Shown: piece after piece, positions 43,664 through 55,235 of the stretch
Position numbering within the stretch: the first letter of the stretch is position 1
Layout: the number at the start of each line of letters is the position of its first letter
NCBI GenBank assembly: GCA_963971535.1
Contig: OZ020591.1
Coordinates: forward strand, 18,462,823-18,526,822
Length of the DNA: 64,000 nt
Source of the DNA: Notolepis coatsorum
Taxonomy: Eukaryota; Chordata; Actinopteri; Aulopiformes; Paralepididae
Reading direction: 5' to 3'
The notes under the pieces: model-generated
The model's input: the letters and a program-made list of their open reading frames with translations, nothing else
Told to the model about the DNA's origin: nothing
The model's database searches: none
Program-made: the position numbers and the translations under genes

Positions 43664-44621
43664 TTAACACTTTAATCGCCGATGACGTGTTTAGACGTCA
43701 TTCCTAGCCATGCTCATTCTGCCGAAGACGCCGTAACTAGTCTTTGATATCAATATTTCAAAAATCTGTGATCGAAATCATATTTCTCCTCCGGGGACCT
43801 GAGATATACTGCAAAGCTCCACTCAACTCTCTAGCGGTTCAAGAGCGCCATCTGGTGGCCGATCGGCAGATCGCCAACAGGAAGCGACTTGTCAAACCGG
43901 AAGTGCTCATCCATATGTCGTCCGGGCACTCGCTATCGTTAGAGAGACTCCGTCTTGACACAGTGAACATCGATCGGTGCAAATAACTCGAAAAAACAAC
44001 ATGATTTGGACGTATATACTATTATACAACTTGGAAATGGATCGGGCATTTCTCCATCCCATAATAGAAAAAAGTCTGTTCCACGCTCATCTGCCAGCGG
44101 CGCGAGGAAGCCACGGTGAGTTGCAGCGTTATATTCTAACGTGTTCCATATAAACTGCTCTGATGATCATATGACCCACCCTAGATGAATGATATAACGT
44201 TGCCCACGGAATTATAAACGACCCCCCGCCCATCCGGTCATCATCAGATGATACGTAGTAACTTCTAGAAGTACCTCCAGTTGAAATTTATTATCTGGCA
44301 CCGATCGCTACCAAACTGTATTTGATCATCAATATAATGCATTTGGGGCTATAAATCAAGTTCTGAAGAAAGCTGCAGAAAACGATAAAAACATACTTAT
44401 ACTTTAGATCATATTTTAGTATGAATATGTGAATGAAAAAGTATAACGTTGCTACACCCTGAACAATAGATATAGGACTTTGAATGGGCCATGATAATGT
44501 CAATTTAGCAATACAATTTAAAAAGTTATAGCCCTGCAAAGAAGGGGAACTTCTCCATAGACAAATAGAGATGGCAAGGGATGGTAAATTATGAATTTAA
44601 CCATGGCGATCAAAGTGTTAA
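43664..44621. mobile_element. TTAA element (piggyBac/Kolobok-like)
   Basis: The ends TTAACACTTTAATCGCC / TTAACACTTTGATCGCC are inverted. The interior shares ATGGGCCAT.ATAATGTCAA and GCAATACAATTT with the fold-back at 7,862-9,385. No transposase is present. Confidence 0.85.
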
Positions 44622-44912
44622 CGTTAAACCACACCATCATCATAGTATTGCTGTGTTTGTATCAGGATGGGTGGCTTGGTCTAATGGTGAGTGCACTCGA
44701 CCCCCCACCCAGAGCATTGTTAGTTTGATTCCAAATCGCTTTTTTCCTTTTACTTTAGCTGATACGAAACGTAAATATATTACTTATAGGGGCGGAGCCA
44801 GGCGTTCATGGGGTGAGACGTGTTTCACGGGAGCTCCCTATTATTGTGCGGAAAACACTGTCACCCCACTAGTCTTTATTTTATTTTTATTTCTTATTGA
44901 TCTTTTTGTTGA

Positions 44913-45854
44913 GTGGTCGAGCATCTACCACTTTCATCGTCCTTTTTTCGACTTTTCCTGATGTCGAAGCCGGGAACCAGAGCCAACAACGCTTCAGCCG
45001 ACAAAATGGCGCCGGGCCCGTCCTCGCTTTCGCCTGAGATAAGCGAAATTCTCTCGGTCGTGACCAAACTCCATGCGGACTTTGAGGCACGCTTCGCCGA
45101 GGCACAATTGAAAGCGCAGGCGGAGCTTTTTGATACCTTTTGTCGGGCAATGTCGGAGGAGATCGGGCTGGCGGTGGGCCCGTTGAAAGAAAAGATGGAG
45201 TCACTGCACGCTGCCACCACAGCTAACGCTATCGAAGTAGCCTCGCTATCGGCTGAGGCCTCTCAACAGGGCGAGAGGGTGGCGGGTATGGAGAGCTCCC
45301 TGTTGGCTGCACAAGCTGACGTCGCCAAACTACAGTCGGTAATTGTGGAATTGCAGTCCAGGGAGAGACGATACAACATCAGGATTGTCGGTGTACCGGA
45401 GGGCAGTGAGGGAGGACGTCTCTCGGAGAACATGCCGGAGCTGCTGCAGAGGATACTGGGGAAGGATGTCTTTCCCGATCCGCCCTTGTGTGAGTCGGCC
45501 TACAGAGCGGGCAAGACCAGTCCTGGTGTGGGCAAGGAGCCGAGGCCCATCATCGTCAAGCTAAACAGGCTACAGCAGAGAGAACTCATCATGCGGTCGG
45601 CCCGGGCCAGAAGGGGGGATCTGGCTCTCAACAATCACAAAGTGGCCATTTTCGAGGACTTCATGCCGGAGGTTCAGGCACAGAGGGGTGAATACAAACT
45701 GGTCATGGCCAAGCTATGGAAACTGGGCTTGAGGCCTACGCTATTCGCCCCCGCAAGATTGTCTGTGCTTTGTAAGGGCGATGACCGTCGCTCATTTTGG
45801 TCGTTGGCCAAAGCGGAGGAATATCTCGGGGGGTTGGCCGAGACGGTGGCTTGA
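44913..45854 (+). CDS. LINE ORF1 protein (RNA-binding, coiled coil)
   Basis: 313 codons; the first ATG is 44,913, and a second in-frame ATG at 44,961 (MSKPGTRANN) may be the real start. The middle (about residues 60-150) is Ala/Glu/Leu-rich and likely coiled coil. It is followed by the RRM-like core typical of L1 ORF1 proteins (RRYNIRIVGVPEGSEGG) and a C-terminal domain (IIVKLNRLQQRELIM, then IFEDFMPEVQAQR). In L1 elements ORF1p binds the element RNA and forms trimers in ribonucleoprotein particles. The frame is intact. The separation from ORF2 by 3.2 kb is unusually long. Confidence 0.85.
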   Translation: MVEHLPLSSSFFRLFLMSKPGTRANNASADKMAPGPSSLSPEISEILSVVTKLHADFEARFAEAQLKAQAELFDTFCRAMSEEIGLAVGPLKEKMESLHAATTANAIEVASLSAEASQQGERVAGMESSLLAAQADVAKLQSVIVELQSRERRYNIRIVGVPEGSEGGRLSENMPELLQRILGKDVFPDPPLCESAYRAGKTSPGVGKEPRPIIVKLNRLQQRELIMRSARARRGDLALNNHKVAIFEDFMPEVQAQRGEYKLVMAKLWKLGLRPTLFAPARLSVLCKGDDRRSFWSLAKAEEYLGGLAETVA

Positions 45855-46429
45855 TTGCTTTGTCGGGTGAGTGGCTTGGCGTTGTGGACCTAAATACATT
45901 GATATATTTATTTGCGGACTATTCACAAATGCCTGATGTCAGGCCCAGACAGGCTAACTATCCCCTGCCCATCAGAGCTCTTTGGAGGCTAACGAGCTAT
46001 CTGAACATTGTACATAACAGACTCTAGCGTGCTAGCCGGATTCACCACTAGCTTACGGGCTGGCTAACGGGCTGTGGCTATCACCCGCGTCGATACATTC
46101 GAGACCCGATAATGTTTATGTATTTTGGTTGTTGTTGCTGTTCAAGTGACATAGGTTTGCACAGTTTAATGGTGATCGGGTCCTTAACTAACTTCTTGTA
46201 TGCTTTTATTTTTATATCCAGGATGCTTTGAGCTTTGGGCTCCAATAGTAGAAGGTCGATTGAATATACTGGGTCGGGTGTGGCTTTGCTTGCACTCTGG
46301 CCGTAACCCTCTTTTCCTTTTCTTCTTATTATCGCTGTTTTAATGGCATCTGTATGCGCAATTTAACTGATCCGACCCTACCTTAGACTAACTGCTGATA
46401 TGCCTTAATTTTGTTTTGAATGTTCCTTT

Positions 46430-47853
46430 TAGGGATGCACAGATATGAAAATTGGCCGCCGATACCGATACCGATTGTTCAACTAACACTATCGGCCGAT
46501 ACCGATACTTGTATATTTGTATATAAGTATTTGTAATTTTTTTTTTTTTTTTTATGAAACTACTGTATATTTGTATGTGTATGTTTGTATTTGTAGGCCT
46601 CTTTACTTACTTAAAAAAAGGAAACATCAAGAAATATGTTTATGGTATCACTATCTCTCTCCCAGTATCGTCTTGCGGCCTGCAGAGGGATACTATTTTC
46701 TCAACCAGAGCTTTCAACCAATGCAATGGAACCATTCTTGCGGCCTGCAGCGGGATACTATTCTCTCAACCAGAGCTTTCAACCAATGCAATGGAACCAT
46801 TTTGATTGACAGTCGATTCGGCCAATTACGCCACACCGCTAGCACCCACCTCCTGCTGTCCTTACCACCAATCGGCAAGCGTTTCTACTTTCGGGCATGC
46901 CGCCATTGTTCTGTTTGCGAGAGCAGAACACACTTAACGTAGCTACGTTAGCTGCCCGGCCCGCCGACCGGCGCTCCACATCATGACCAAATGAGACATA
47001 ATGATTTTACTGCAACAAATGTTATAATAAAACAAAGCCTTTCTATACATTTGTCTGGTTGAAAACTTTATTAACAGATTGCAGAATGTGTAGTTGGGTA
47101 CGGAATGAGCAACGGAATGGAACCGAGCTATGAACGGGCTAACGGAGTAATGCCTTGTTTACTGCTATCTTCGGGTAAATAATATGCTTGTTATTGAACG
47201 TGTAACACTAACTATATAACGTTATGCCACAAAACGAATGTTTGTGTCATTTTAACAGCAGATACTTTCTTAAATGCCATCTTCCCGAGAGAGGGTGTTG
47301 ACGGGGAGTTGTGTTATTAATAGCATTGAACAGCTAACCGAAAGCTAGCGTTAACTATTGTTAAAGGTTTAGCCATAACGTTACCTTGGCTAAAGTTGGG
47401 GCTATTCATAATGCAGCAATAATGGCTGCAGACCTGCAAGCAAAGTACAGCAAGTTGGCAAAGGAGTATTCCAACGCAAATCACATTTTCACCAGTAACG
47501 TTAGTCTTGCATCTCCCGGTAGCTAATGAATGGACTCTGAGTAATGCCTTGCTGCTATGGGTAATAATAATATGCTGATGTTATTGTCCGTGTAACACTA
47601 ACTATATAACGCTAATGCCACAAAACGAATGCCTTGTTAATCATAAGTAGTAACTGATGCAGTAGCTTGTGTGTGTGTGTGGGGGACGGCGGGCGTTGTG
47701 CAGGTAGGTCGCGAGTGAACTTTTTTTTTTTGCCTTTTGACGCTACACAAATTGATGGGTATTTATCGGCGACTGCTATCGGCACATTTGAGCAGTCAAC
47801 AAGGCACTTATCGGCCGATACCGATACCCGACCGATATATCGGTGCACCCCTA
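46430..47853. mobile_element. hAT MITE inside the LINE
   Basis: The ends TAGGGATGCACAGATAT / TAGGGGTGCACCGATAT are inverted, flanked by GTTCCTTT (46,422-46,429 and 47,854-47,861). Subterminal GGCCGATACCGATAC repeats occur at both ends. A 65-bp direct duplication lies at 46,673-46,802. No transposase is present. Confidence 0.9.
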
Positions 47854-47861
47854 GTTCCTTT

Positions 47862-48690
47862 ATTCATTTATGCTATAACGTTGCGACATTAATATGCAGA
47901 CTCCGAGGTTGATTGTTACAGGGTTGATGTGAGTAATTATATAATAATGGCTATTTTTCCATTATAGTTGTCATGTTAGGGCCAAGGCTCACGTTGGCTC
48001 TCGACCGAATATACATAAAATATGTGATAACAGGCTGGGTCAGGTTTAGCTTTGCTTGCACTTTAGCCATAACCCTCTTTTTCCTTTTCCTCTTATTGTC
48101 GCTGTTTTAATGGCATTTGAATGAGCAATTTAACTGTGATCCGATACTACCTTAGACTAACTGCTGATATGCTTTGATTTTGTTTTGAATTTTCCTTTAT
48201 CCATTTATGCTATAACGTTGCGACATTAATATGCAGACTCCGAGGTAGATGGTTATAGGGTTGATGTTGAGTAATTATATAATAATGGCAAATTTTTTCC
48301 ATTATAGTTGTCATGTTAGGGCCAAGGCTCACGTTGGCTCTCGACCAAATATACATAAAATATGTGATAACAGGCTGGGTCAGGTTTAGCTTTGCTTGCA
48401 CTTTAGCCATAACCCTCTTTTTCCTTTTCCTCTTATTGTCGCTGTTTTAATGGCATTTGAATGAGCAATTTAACTGTGATCCGATACTACCTTAGACTAA
48501 CTGCTGATATGCTTTGATTTTGTTTTGAATTTTCCTTTATCCATTTATGCTATAACGTTGCGACATTGATACACAGACTCGGAAGAGGATGGTTACAGGG
48601 TTGATGTTGAGTTATTATATAATAATGGCTATTTCTTCCATTATAGTTGCCTCATGTTAGGGCCAAGGCTCACTGTGGTTTTCGACCGAT
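47862..48690. repeat. Tandem repeat in the LINE inter-ORF region, 337-340 bp unit
   Basis: TGCTATAACGTTGCGACATT recurs at 47,871, 48,208 and 48,548. The two full units are nearly identical, a third is partial, and a more diverged unit lies upstream at about 46,145-46,430. Confidence 0.85.
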
Positions 48691-49098
48691 ATCTTTATTG
48701 AATTTAATTTTAATTTGTGTTTATTGGACTAGTGGGGGTTTAATTAGGGGTTTATCTAGAGGGGGGTCGGAGTGGAGAACGTCTTATTGGATCCATGACT
48801 CCAGTGGGTAATGAGAGGAAGATGACCATCCTTAATGGATGGGGCATAGGGAGGGGATTGGAGAGTGGGTATAGGGGTATTAATAATAGGACGGGTGGGT
48901 TAGAGTTTAGAGTAGAAGGAGGGGGGGTTGTAACTGGGGTGGTATTGTTCTGTGTTTTATGTACTGTTGTCTTATATGTGTGTGATTGTTCCTCCTCTGA
49001 ACTCCTGAGATTGACCGTCTGGGCCCGCCTGGATCAGCGCCTCTGTACTCAGCCTGGCTGCACTGGTATGTTCTCTACGCATTTAGACAAACTCGACC

Positions 49099-50349
49099 AT
49101 GGCTAAATTGAATATTTTAATTTGGAACGCAGGAGGTCTTAATGCCCCACACAAGCGTGCCAGTGTCCTTTGGTTATTGAAGAGAAGAAATATTGACATT
49201 GCTCTCCTTAGTGAGACGCATTTATTGGTGGGTGATGTGTCAAGGCTGGCAAATCGACAATATCACGTTATCTCCTCATCCTCAGCCGATGATAAGACGA
49301 AAGGAGTCGTCATAGTTACAAGACGTAACCTTGATATCAAAGTCCTGGACGTGTGGTCGGACACGGAGGGAAGGATTACTATAGCAAAAGTTGAGTTCTC
49401 TCATAGGAAGATGGCAATAATAGCATTGTATGCTCCTAACACATTTGATTCAGCATTCTATAATACAATCACGAAGAATATGTTGGAACTTAATGGATAC
49501 GCTCTCATTGTGGGTGGCGATTTTAATGCGTGCTGGGATGCGGAGATGGATAGGTCCGGGTCCTCTGAAACGAGCGACCAAAAACGGTCCTCTAAGGCCC
49601 TCAGGATGTGGGCCCAGGACACGGGGCTCGCAGACCTATGGCGCTTATCCAATCCCACCCTCAAGGATTACTCTCACCTGTCAGCCAGACACAAAACCTT
49701 CTCTCGAATAGACTATGCATTCGCGTCCCCCAATATGTTTGATAGTTTCGATGTCTCATTGGTTCCCTTGGCTCTCTCAGATCACAAGGGGATTTTCCTT
49801 ATGGCAACCTTTGGCAGGCTCTCCGCGAGAGCTCCCAGATGGCGTTTTAATTCAACCTTGCTAAAGAACGATGATTTCTGTTCTGAGTTCAGGAGTAAAC
49901 TAGCTGAATTCTTGCAGATCAACGTTGGCACAGTCGAAGACCCTAGGGTCCTGTGGAACGCATTGAAAGGATTTAGCAGGGGTCATGTCACACTTTTCGC
50001 CTCCAATTTGCGAAAATCCCGGTCAAAAAAGCTAGAAGGACTGGAAACATTATATGCGGACCTATACGCATCCTTGCAAACTAACTATAGTGAACGACTA
50101 AACACACAACGTAAGATAGTCAAGAAAGAAATAAACTCCATACTTAAACAACAGTCTGAGTTCTTGATACATAGGACAAGACAAAATTACTACTTTCACG
50201 GCTCCAGGCCTAGCCATCTATTGGCAATGAAAATACGCTCGAATGATCATTTCTCGGATATCCCCTCGATCAAGACGAGCCAGGGTGCAGTCACTACTGA
50301 TTTGAAAAAGATCAATGACACTTTTAAAGAGTTTTACTCAGTTATATAG
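49099..50349 (+). pseudogene. LINE ORF2, endonuclease part (before the frameshift)
   Basis: 416 codons from ATG 49,099. It is an APE-type endonuclease that nicks target DNA: NAGGLN near residue 10, LLSETH near 36-41, IVGGDFNACWD near 137, and the C-terminal SDHKGI near 226. The remaining residues are the linker toward reverse transcriptase. The frame ends FKEFYSVI at a stop where the continuing frame reads FTQLYSSEV, so two bases are probably missing at about 50,338. All visible endonuclease motifs are present. Confidence 0.85.
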
Positions 50350-52867
50350 CTCAGAGGTTAATCTGGATGACTCTAAATTTGAATCGTTCATAGGCGGGCT
50401 TGAGATACCCCACATTTCTGAGGAAGAGGCCAAGGAACTGGGGAAACCGATCACTCTTGTGGAATTGAGGGAGACGATTGCTGAAATGCAGAGGGGTAAG
50501 GCACCAGGCTGGGATGGTATTCCACCCGAAGTGTATTTAGCTTTCTGGGACCAACTGGGTCCATTGATGCTCGATATGATCAATTACGCTATCGAACAAG
50601 GGGAGTTCTCAAGAGATGTCAATATGGCGTTGATTTCTTTACTTCTCAAGAAGGACAAAGATCCCAATGATTGTGGTAGCTATAGGCCCTTGAGTCTTCT
50701 CGGGGCCGATTTAAAAGTGTTTGCCAAGGTGCTGGCCCGTCGCCTGCAGAGATTTATGACTGTATTGGTACACTGCGATCAAACTGGTTTTATCCCGGGG
50801 CGCCTGGCTGCAGATAATCTTAGGAGGCTGTTGCATGTAATCGATAACAGTAAAGACAATACAGCTCCGTCCACAGTTCTGTCTTTGGATGCCATGAAGG
50901 CGTTTGACAGACTTGAGTGGTCATACCTGTGGAAGGTACTTGAGATTATGGGTCTTGGAAAGAGTTTTATTCATACGATTAAAGTCGTGTATGCCTCGCC
51001 GTCTGCGATGATACTGACAGGCAAAAACTGTTCCACACTTTTTCCAGTCTCCAGATCTTCTAGACAAGGTTGTCCTCTGAGCCCAGGACTGTTTGCGCTT
51101 TCCCTCGAACCATTGGCCCAATTTATTAGGCAATCGGAGGACATCGTCCCCATAATGGTCAATAATACTCCACACAAAATTGCTCTCTATGCGGATGACC
51201 TGCTGATTTTCATGGACGACCCCTCGCGGTCGGCCGTAAAATTATTGGGAATAATCGACGACTTTGGTAAAATGTCAGGCTTTAAGATTAACTGGAACAA
51301 ATCAGCCTGCCTACCTCTTAATGAGCTGGCCAAGACGGTACGATTACCAGCTGATATCACCATAGTAGAACATTTTAAATACTTGGGCATAGAGATATTC
51401 CCCACGCTGAATCAAACTACTAAGTACAACTTCACGGGTACTTATGATAAAATACGCCAGGATCTAGACAGGTGGTCGTCCCTTCCTAACTCTTTACAAG
51501 CCCGGGCTTCCATAATCAAAATGAACATCCTGCCTAGGATAAATTTTGTTAGCTCAATGCTCCCCCTGCCCCCTCCAATAGACCACTGGCGCAAGGTACA
51601 ATCGATGGTATCTAAGTTTATCTGGAATAACAAACGCCAGAGAATCAAAAGAGCTACTACTCAACGTAGGAAACAAGATGGGGGCCTCGCAATCCCTGAT
51701 TTTAAGCTTTATTTCTGGTCCTTTTCACTGAGACCTCTGATGTGCTGGCTAGACCCTGTAGATGCTGTATCTTGGCGCTCCTTAGAAGCGGCGGCGGTCT
51801 CACCGCTAAGATTGCAGGATGTGGTGTACTCCACTGTCCCTATTTCGAAATGCCGACTGAGGTATGGACCGATCATAACTCACATGATCCAGACGTGGCG
51901 TAATGTACAGAAGTCGTGTGGGGTTAAATGCCCATGGCACCTGGACTCTCCAATTTTTAATAACCAGCAATTACTTATTGGGCACAAGCCGGTTAATATT
52001 CCTCAATGGCAAAGGAGGGGAGTTCATACTCTGGAGGATATTTATGATAAGAACGGCCTCCGTGCGTTTCAGGACTTAAGAGAATTTTATGATCTTCCCG
52101 GCGAGTCCTTCTTTCTTTACCTTCAACTAAGGTCAGCGCTGAGGGCGCATGGCGTGCCGTGGGCTCAAGCTCTGCAACCACACCCCTTTCTCAGGCTCAT
52201 AGTGGACAGGACGACCTCCAGAGGGTTTGTCTCAGACTTTTATACGCTATTAATTCAATCCACGTATAAAAATGTATCATTGGATACAATCTGGCGTGTG
52301 GATATCCCGGAGTTGGACCCCGAGTTTGATTGGGATGATGTTTGGGCAAATGTGGCATTGTCTTCCCGCAACCCCAATCACCAGCAGATACATTTTAATT
52401 ATATTCATAGGACCTATCTTACACCTAGGAAGTTATTTGCTATGGGACTGATAGCCAACTCTCTGTGCACTTTGTGCTCTCAAAAGGCCACCGGCACTTA
52501 TATGCATATGTATTGGGATTGCCCACCAGTGGCCCGTTTCTGGAGGTCAATAACGGACAAACTTTCAGATCTGTGTGGCTTAACTATCCCATTCACAGCT
52601 GTTACGCTACTCCTGAACGATATAACGACACTACCCGCGTCCGTACAACTGAAAAGGGTTGTCCTAGCGGGCGTCACAGCAGCGAAGAAGCTAATAGCAA
52701 TGAGATGGAAGGAGCCTGAGAAGCTTACAGTGATTAACTGGTCCCTAACATTGTTGGATGTGATTTATCTTGAGATATCCACGGCGCGGGTGATTGGGGT
52801 AGGACAGGCTGGCATTGACCTGTGGTTCGCAGCAGCTGAGAAGGTAAGGACCGCCGTGTGCGGCTGA
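50315..52867 (+). pseudogene. LINE ORF2, reverse transcriptase part (after the frameshift)
   Basis: The open frame of 850 codons is really the continuation of ORF2 from about 50,340. Reverse transcriptase motifs in order are GKAPGWDGIPPEVY, YRPLSLLGADLKVFAKVLA, the catalytic SLDAMKAFDRLEW, SRQGCPLSPGLFALSLEPLA, the catalytic ALYADDLLIF and FKYLGIEIFP. A C-terminal Cys region (LCTLCSQKATGTYMHMYWDC) follows. The enzyme copies element RNA at the nicked target. All catalytic residues look intact, so the only evident defect is the upstream frameshift. Confidence 0.85.
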
Positions 52868-53702
52868 GCGGGGTTGGGGTGCTTGATCGGGGGGGTCCGG
52901 CGGTCTCATGGGAGGGGATGGAGGAAATGTCTTGTCTGTCTTGTTTTTTGTCTTGTCCTTCTTAACTTTGACTGGGGGGATTTTAGGGGGGGGTTGATAT
53001 TTAGCTATTCTGCGCTATTTGTCAATTCACATGCCATCTCCCCAAGGGACTAATATTGGCAGACTGATTGACCTGTCAACCAACTTGGAGGAAGATCCTC
53101 TTTCTTCTTACACTTTACCTTCTGCGAGTTTAGCAGTCTTGAACATGTGTAAGGGACCTAGGCTATCTACAGTAAATCTGCGGCAACACTCTCGTAAACA
53201 ATCTTTTCAGTCACTCCACTTTGTAAAGGTGGGGGAAGGTTGGCATGTTTGAAGACATTTTTGCTATTGAAGTTGCCATCTATATTTGATAGGTTGGACG
53301 CGGTTTCTTTTTCTTTTTTGTCTTTATAATTTGTTATTCTGTATTATTATTGTTTTATTTTCCTGTGGAGTTATGTTTTTTGTTACTGTGGTTATTGTGT
53401 TGTCTTGTTTCATGTAATTAATAATAAAAAAAATTTGATCAAAAAAAATATATATTACTTATACAATACATAAATATATTACTTATTGACATAACGTACA
53501 TTATATACCTTTTTCCTGTGGTCAATTAAGTACTTTATTTACATATTTTAACCTGTAAAGGAAGATCGGGCTGTACAGAGATGATGACTATGATTGTCTC
53601 TCTCTCTCATATATACTGTATGTGTGTATTTTCCACCTAGCCAGTGTAAACACTGACGAAGGTCAGAGGGCTAAAACATATTTGTTTGTTGTCTGCTGCA
53701 TT

Positions 53703-55118
53703 AAAGATTGATTGATTGAAAATGTTATTAACAGATTGCAGAATGGGTACAATACAGTACGGCTCAATACACACAATTGTTAAGGGGATGCAGACCAGAG
53801 AAAGACTTTCGTCTTGTTTACATCAGGGTCCCGCATTTTCAATTCATCAGGACATTTATGACATACAGATATACAGTACTGTTACATCCAGACATTTATG
53901 ACATACAAATATACAGTACTGTTTAACACTTTAATTGCCAGCCATGCGGTGCGCCTTACCCCCCTTGAATGCCACCACCCACTTCAATGATAGAGCTCTC
54001 ATATTTGCAAATGCATAAACTATGTCTTAAATAATGGCTGTGTGTCTAATCTGGCCGTCGCTTATCAATGACTTGTTTGCAGTCAACATTGTCGAAACAG
54101 ATTTTTTTTTCTCGGTTCATTTCCGTTTTATACCATTTTGAAAAACGCTTGTTTTTTTAAAATGTCAGGAAAATAATGATTCTGTGATAATCGCCCTTTA
54201 CTGGAATATTCTGGAATACACAAAGAACGTTGTAATTTTTCGGCCTATTTATGAATCGGTTTCAAATAAACGCTAGATTATCGATAGTATATGTGTACTT
54301 ATGCACGCTATAGAAGAGAGCTGAAAAATCGATTCTCATTTCCTGATCAGCACACACACACACACACACACACACATAGGGCACACGTTATCTCTGTGAA
54401 AAAAGGTCTGATTATCCTAAGACTGGTAAAATAGATTCCTTACCTCAGATCAGATGTTCTCCAAAAAGATTATTCCAATTCCTGATCGCCATTCCAAATA
54501 TCGATCGTGTTTATTGATCCAACGCTGGGTACTGGAAATATGTATTTCACGCTGTTCTGGGGCTCGGCAATGAATCCGATCCTCTCGGGTGACTTGCCTG
54601 AGAAGTAAAATGAGGAAACAGGATCCCCCCCCCCCCCCATGTGTTTAATTCAATCCATTCCAAAGGGGTGCAGTACCACAGGGAGAGACGATAGGGGGCG
54701 GTATTTTACCAATGGAGCTCAGAGAGTTTGCAGCACTAACGTGAGGCTAGATTGATGAAATATTAATACAAATCACTAATAAAAAAACGAGATCTCTCGT
54801 CGTTGGCAATGAACGGTCGGCATGAACAAACGAGTAATCTCGTCGTTGGCATTGAAAGTGTTAAGAGACAGAGATCATAAAAGAAAATATATACATTCGA
54901 GGGGGAAGAAACTGTACATTGGGTGGGGGGGGGGGGGTTGGACATTTACCGGGGCCAGTTTCGAATTGCAGCCTCCCATAGGTGCTCTTTGAGAGCGGTT
55001 TTGAAGGAGGGTAGGGATTCACATTATTGTATGGCTGTGGGTAGGGCGTTCCACATTGTTGGCATAATTGCGAAACATGTTTAGTCTAGCTAACTAACTG
55101 TACAAATGGATGTGATTG
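53703..55118 (-). mobile_element. CR1-type LINE 3' end, mirror copy of 3,833-5,764
   Basis: On the minus strand it has the same MWNALPT/LKEHL coding end (about 55,080-54,960), 3' region and CAATCAATC tail at 53,703. It is interrupted by a TTAA element at 53,923-54,864 and lacks the hAT of the left copy. Confidence 0.85.
53923..54864. mobile_element. TTAA element in the LINE 3' region
   Basis: It begins TTAACACTTTAATTGCC and ends GGCATTGAAAGTGTTAA. The left palindrome arm has the unoccupied site GTCTCTTAAACAGTACTG at 4,054-4,071. Related to 5,765-6,668. It contains a (CA)n tract near 54,352-54,375. Confidence 0.9.
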
Positions 55119-55126
55119 GCTTAGAC

Positions 55127-55235
55127 CAGGGGTCGGGTCAGCAACCTTTACTATCAAAAGAGCCATTTTCCCCCCTCCCACAAAATAAAAATTATCTGGA
55201 GCCGCAAAACCAATTTACCCTTAAAATGAAGGTAA
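55127..55235 (+). mobile_element. hAT left end, interrupted by the LTR element
   Basis: It starts CAGGGGTCGGGTCAGCAACC with AAAAGAGCCATTTT after it, a typical hAT terminus. GCTTAGAC at 55,119-55,126 is probably its target duplication. The left palindrome arm lacks the element near 3,800. The rest should lie beyond the LTR element, outside the window. Confidence 0.65.

Larger units (their letters stand above)
44789..53449 (+). mobile_element. L1/Tx1-type LINE, almost complete
   Basis: It is flanked by the 14-bp duplication ATATATTACTTATA (44,775-44,788 and 53,450-53,463). The left palindrome arm near 6,880-6,905 shows the uninterrupted site. It has a 5' leader, ORF1, a 3.2-kb inter-ORF region containing a hAT MITE and tandem repeats, ORF2 (endonuclease plus reverse transcriptase) and a 3' end with an A-rich tail. 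The intact 5' leader suggests a full-length insertion. One frameshift disables ORF2. Confidence 0.9.
43325..55125 (-). repeat. Outer palindrome arm, right copy
   Basis: The mirror image of 3,780-7,660, expanded by the 8.7-kb LINE (44,789) and by two TTAA elements (43,664 and 53,923). It lacks the hAT at 4,079 and the TTAA element at 5,765. Confidence 0.8.

Noticed and set aside
44887-45220. Minus-strand frames opposite LINE ORF1
   Set aside because: They are shadows of the plus-strand coding sequence with no domain of their own.
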